From: Saprolegnia diclina VS20
Taxonomy: Eukaryota > Oomycota > Saprolegniomycetes > Saprolegniales > Saprolegniaceae
Assembly: GCF_000281045.1 (NCBI RefSeq)
Contig: NW_008246069.1
Coordinates: 369,082 to 433,081 of the forward strand
Reading direction: 5' to 3'
Length of the DNA stretch: 64,000 nt
The translations under genes were made by a program, and so were the position numbers. Below the pieces are notes generated by a model. That model saw only the letters and a list, made by a program, of their open reading frames with translations. It ran no database searches and was not told the DNA's origin. Positions 62,101 through 64,000 of the stretch are shown piece by piece (within the stretch, counting starts at the first letter, position 1; every line of letters begins with the position of its first letter).

Positions 62101-63293
62101 ACCAGCAGAGGGTTTTGCCGTACAACACAAAGTACTTGCTGTGCATGGTCGGGCGCAGCGCGTGCTTGCAAAAGAGATACCTACCGCGATCGTTGAGTGT
62201 TCAACTTGATACGTTGATAGATGACATACCCTTGGGCGAGTGCGTCGACGTGCGACGGCGACGACGACCACGACGCGACACGGAGCCGCGTCCGCGCTTT
62301 GGCCGAGTGCGCAGTCTGCAGCGCCCCGGACGCAACCGAGATGTTGGCTTCGGCTTCAGCCTTGAACGCTTGGAGGGCATCCGTGGCCTTGTGCAGGGCC
62401 TCGATCAGCGCCGCTTTGGCTTTGGCAAGGTCCTTGGCGGCGATTTGCGCGGTGGCGGCGGCCGTTGCTGCTACCTCGGCCATGGCCGAGCACTTGGATG
62501 CTTCGGCAGCAGCGTCTTGAACGGCAGTCGATGACGCGGTCTCGGCCGTGTTGACTTGCATCATGACGTGATGCGCGACTTGCTTGGCGGCGGTTGCTGC
62601 CTTCTTGGCGTTGTCCGCAGCCAATGTCGAGGTGCTGGCTTCGGCTTGGGCCGCCACGATCTGCGCCTCAATCTCGCTGATCTGGATCCTGAGACTCTGG
62701 ATCTGCTCTTCGTGCGCGCGAATCGCCTTGGACGACACTTCGGCCTTGCGCACCTACATGCGAGATGTCGAGTCTTGAAAAGAGAGCCGAGGCGTACTGC
62801 AATGGCGGCAGTATCGGCCGTCTCGTGCTCGAGCTCAATGTCGTCTTGGAGCTGCTTTTGCGCTTCGACGATCTCGTCGGCCACGATGCGATACGGCTCC
62901 GCGAGCGACTCTTGTATCGCAGCAATCCTACATAGGTGGAGTCAAATCGTAGGAAGAGATGGAGCGAGAGCCCACCATTGCTCTTGGGCGGCCATCGTGT
63001 CGGCGCTGCATTGGTACGTCTTGCCGCCGAGCGTCGAGACGGCAAAGCCGTGCTCGTATTTCTTTAAGCGCGTGTGGCCGTCCCACGGCAAGACCTCGCG
63101 GATTTCGTAGACGGAGCTCGGCGTCAGGCCTAGCTCGTGCTCGCGCTCGGCGTGGTACACGGCCAGCATCGAGCCGTCAAGAACGCAGTAGCGCCGACTC
63201 CTACGCATGCAGGAGGATGCGGATGCTTGGGTAGATGAAGGCGATGTACATGGTCGGCAGCGCATGGCCTCGCTTCCAGAGGTAGCCTTGCAT
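56131..63293 (-). CDS. Giant multi-PH-domain protein with interleaved helical modules
   Basis: Fifteen exons on a 7.2-kb span (63293-63250, 63200-62976, 62927-62798, 62753-62230, 62180-61788, 61737-60712, 60667-58946, 58902-58490, 58447-58369, 58320-58044, 57996-57244, 57197-57019, 56962-56818, 56777-56708, 56663-56131), 2170 aa, all in frame. About twelve PH-like domains, each opening like GYLxKxGH and containing Y(F/C)VL: near residues 1, 308, 461, 655, 887, 1063, 1240, 1367, 1500, 1635, 1775 and 1905. An Ala-rich coiled coil (about 95-300) separates PH1 and PH2. Four copies of a 45-residue module lie between PH3 and PH7, e.g. YYTEHNPTKQDD then LFDGRESQLLSHLDATYGT. PH domains bind phosphoinositides, so a multivalent membrane scaffold is inferred. 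The join 58490/58447 uses an unusual GTCGCC donor and CAG acceptor and is the weakest; if wrong, two adjacent genes result. Confidence 0.8.
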
Positions 63294-63688
63294 CACGGAT
63301 CTTTGGTGAAACGGAGATGACCTTTGGGCTTGGCTGTCTTTCCGTGCCTTACACTATTAAAATAGGATTTTCACACACTATTGATTTCTAAACATACCAT
63401 TTATATCTTTGATGATACACTAAATGGTAAACTATATTATTGTAAATAGATATGTAATTTGGTATGGATATCGACTCATTTTATTTTGTGATTTGCACAG
63501 ACAACACTATTTAAATACATGACGTGGCGGCATGCCAACCTTGCAACAGGTCGGGTGGCGTGGTGATTGGGAAATGGAAATGGTTGGGAAGATAGAGAAT
63601 ACGGTGCATTTGCCATTTGCACATATACAGATTTATAAAAAATGAGATGACCAGTGAATCGACGCACGTACAAATTGTACTGAAGCTC
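63294..63688. other. AT-rich intergenic region
   Basis: About 400 bp, clearly richer in A/T than the rest of the window between 63350 and 63640, with no supported gene. It is the promoter side of the multi-PH gene; no TATCCGGA motif is seen. Confidence 0.55.
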
Positions 63689-64000
63689 TTATGTCACTAC
63701 CGACGCTCCAGCCGTGGGGCGTCTCGTACGCCCGCGCGTATCTCGGCGAAAGGCGCCCGTCGACAAGAACTCGACCACCCAGCCCGCGACTGTTCGCGCT
63801 GTGTAGCGCTCTTGAAGACTGTACGCTTCGAGCGTCTCGCCTGCGCAGTCGAGCCGTGTCCGCACGGGGCGAGGCTCACGCACGGCGACGCCGTTGTGTG
63901 CAAGGTCTTCTCGGTGCATCTCGAGGCTTGCCGTGTCGATCTCGTGAAGACTTTGAAGCACGTTCAGCACCAGTAGCCCTTGGTGGCGCGCGCGCACCTT
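63689..64000 (-). CDS. C-terminal part of an unrecognised gene, runs off the right edge
   Basis: Open frame entering from the right edge and stopping at 63689: ...GLLVLNVLQSLHEIDTASLE, PVRTRLDCAGETLEAYSLQE, then VVEFLSTGAFRRDTRGRTRR and a stop. The composition is coding-like and no stop occurs in about 103 codons. I do not recognise it. Because it is in the same orientation as the multi-PH gene and separated by an AT-rich spacer, it is most likely the 3' exon of the next gene. Confidence 0.45.
   Translation of the reverse strand, partial: KVRARHQGLLVLNVLQSLHEIDTASLEMHREDLAHNGVAVREPRPVRTRLDCAGETLEAYSLQERYTARTVAGWVVEFLSTGAFRRDTRGRTRRPTAGASVVT

Noticed and set aside
1..64000. Transposases, retroelement genes, CRISPR arrays, viral genes or biosynthetic clusters
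   Set aside because: None seen: no reverse transcriptase, integrase, transposase or long terminal repeats were recognised on either strand.

Overview
This is a eukaryotic nuclear window, most probably from an oomycete of the Saprolegniales (water moulds such as Saprolegnia, Achlya, Thraustotheca or Aphanomyces). The evidence is gene density (about 26 recognisable genes in 64 kb), GC-rich third codon positions with TCG/GAC-rich coding texture, and very short introns. Almost all introns are 39-59 nt, usually beginning GTAC/GTA/GTG and ending in TAG. Two flagellar-type genes (PACRG, FAM228-like) fit zoospores, and mitochondrial carriers of presequences (HSP60, bL27m, PSD, a PPTC7-like phosphatase) are present. 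The order-level call is inference; no rRNA, tRNA or taxonomic marker is present. All multi-exon models were built by hand from splice sites and reading frame. Coordinates span first to last coding base, and exon positions are in the evidence.

Layout. 1-10.4 kb: the 5' end of an unknown gene, an RGS-RGS-DENN protein, PACRG, ATG5, an amino-acid transporter and a UBC1/UBE2K-type E2. 11.5-20.6 kb: HSP60, a leucine-rich protein, a B12D/NDUFA4-like protein, a VMA22/CCDC115-like factor and an anoctamin. 22-31 kb: an acidic nuclear-type protein, an FHA-RING ligase, an SMPD4-like membrane protein and a DDT-WHIM-PHD-bromodomain chromatin factor. 31.5-39.7 kb: a FAM228-like protein, a CBS-CBS-PP2C fusion, a decayed diacylglycerol kinase and two tandem MTH1-type Nudix hydrolases. 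40-45.5 kb: ankyrin-repeat debris, a polytopic membrane protein and a small secreted peptide. 45.6-56 kb: mitochondrial ribosomal bL27m, phosphatidylserine decarboxylase, an ARL16-like GTPase, a PKR1-like V-ATPase assembly factor, a membrane-anchored M14 carboxypeptidase and an ABHD-type hydrolase. 56-63.3 kb: one 15-exon gene encoding about 2170 aa with about twelve PH-like domains. The window ends in a partial unknown gene.

Genes are mostly housekeeping, with no operon logic. Some share short divergent promoters (ATG5/transporter; FHA-RING/SMPD4-like). Two V-ATPase assembly factors (VMA22-like, PKR1-like) and several mitochondrial proteins occur but are not clustered.

Most interesting: (1) the giant multi-PH protein, in which PH domains alternate with a repeated helical module of about 45 residues; (2) a predicted mitochondrial protein joining two CBS domains to a PPTC7-type phosphatase, supported by 13 in-frame exons; (3) an 8-bp motif, TATCCGGA/TCCGGATA, that recurs just upstream of many start codons and is a candidate core promoter element; (4) a tandem MTH1 pair in which one copy has lost the residues that read the oxidised base; (5) an RGS-RGS-DENN architecture; (6) a dispersed short repeat family and a 70-bp-arm palindrome in the intergenic DNA.
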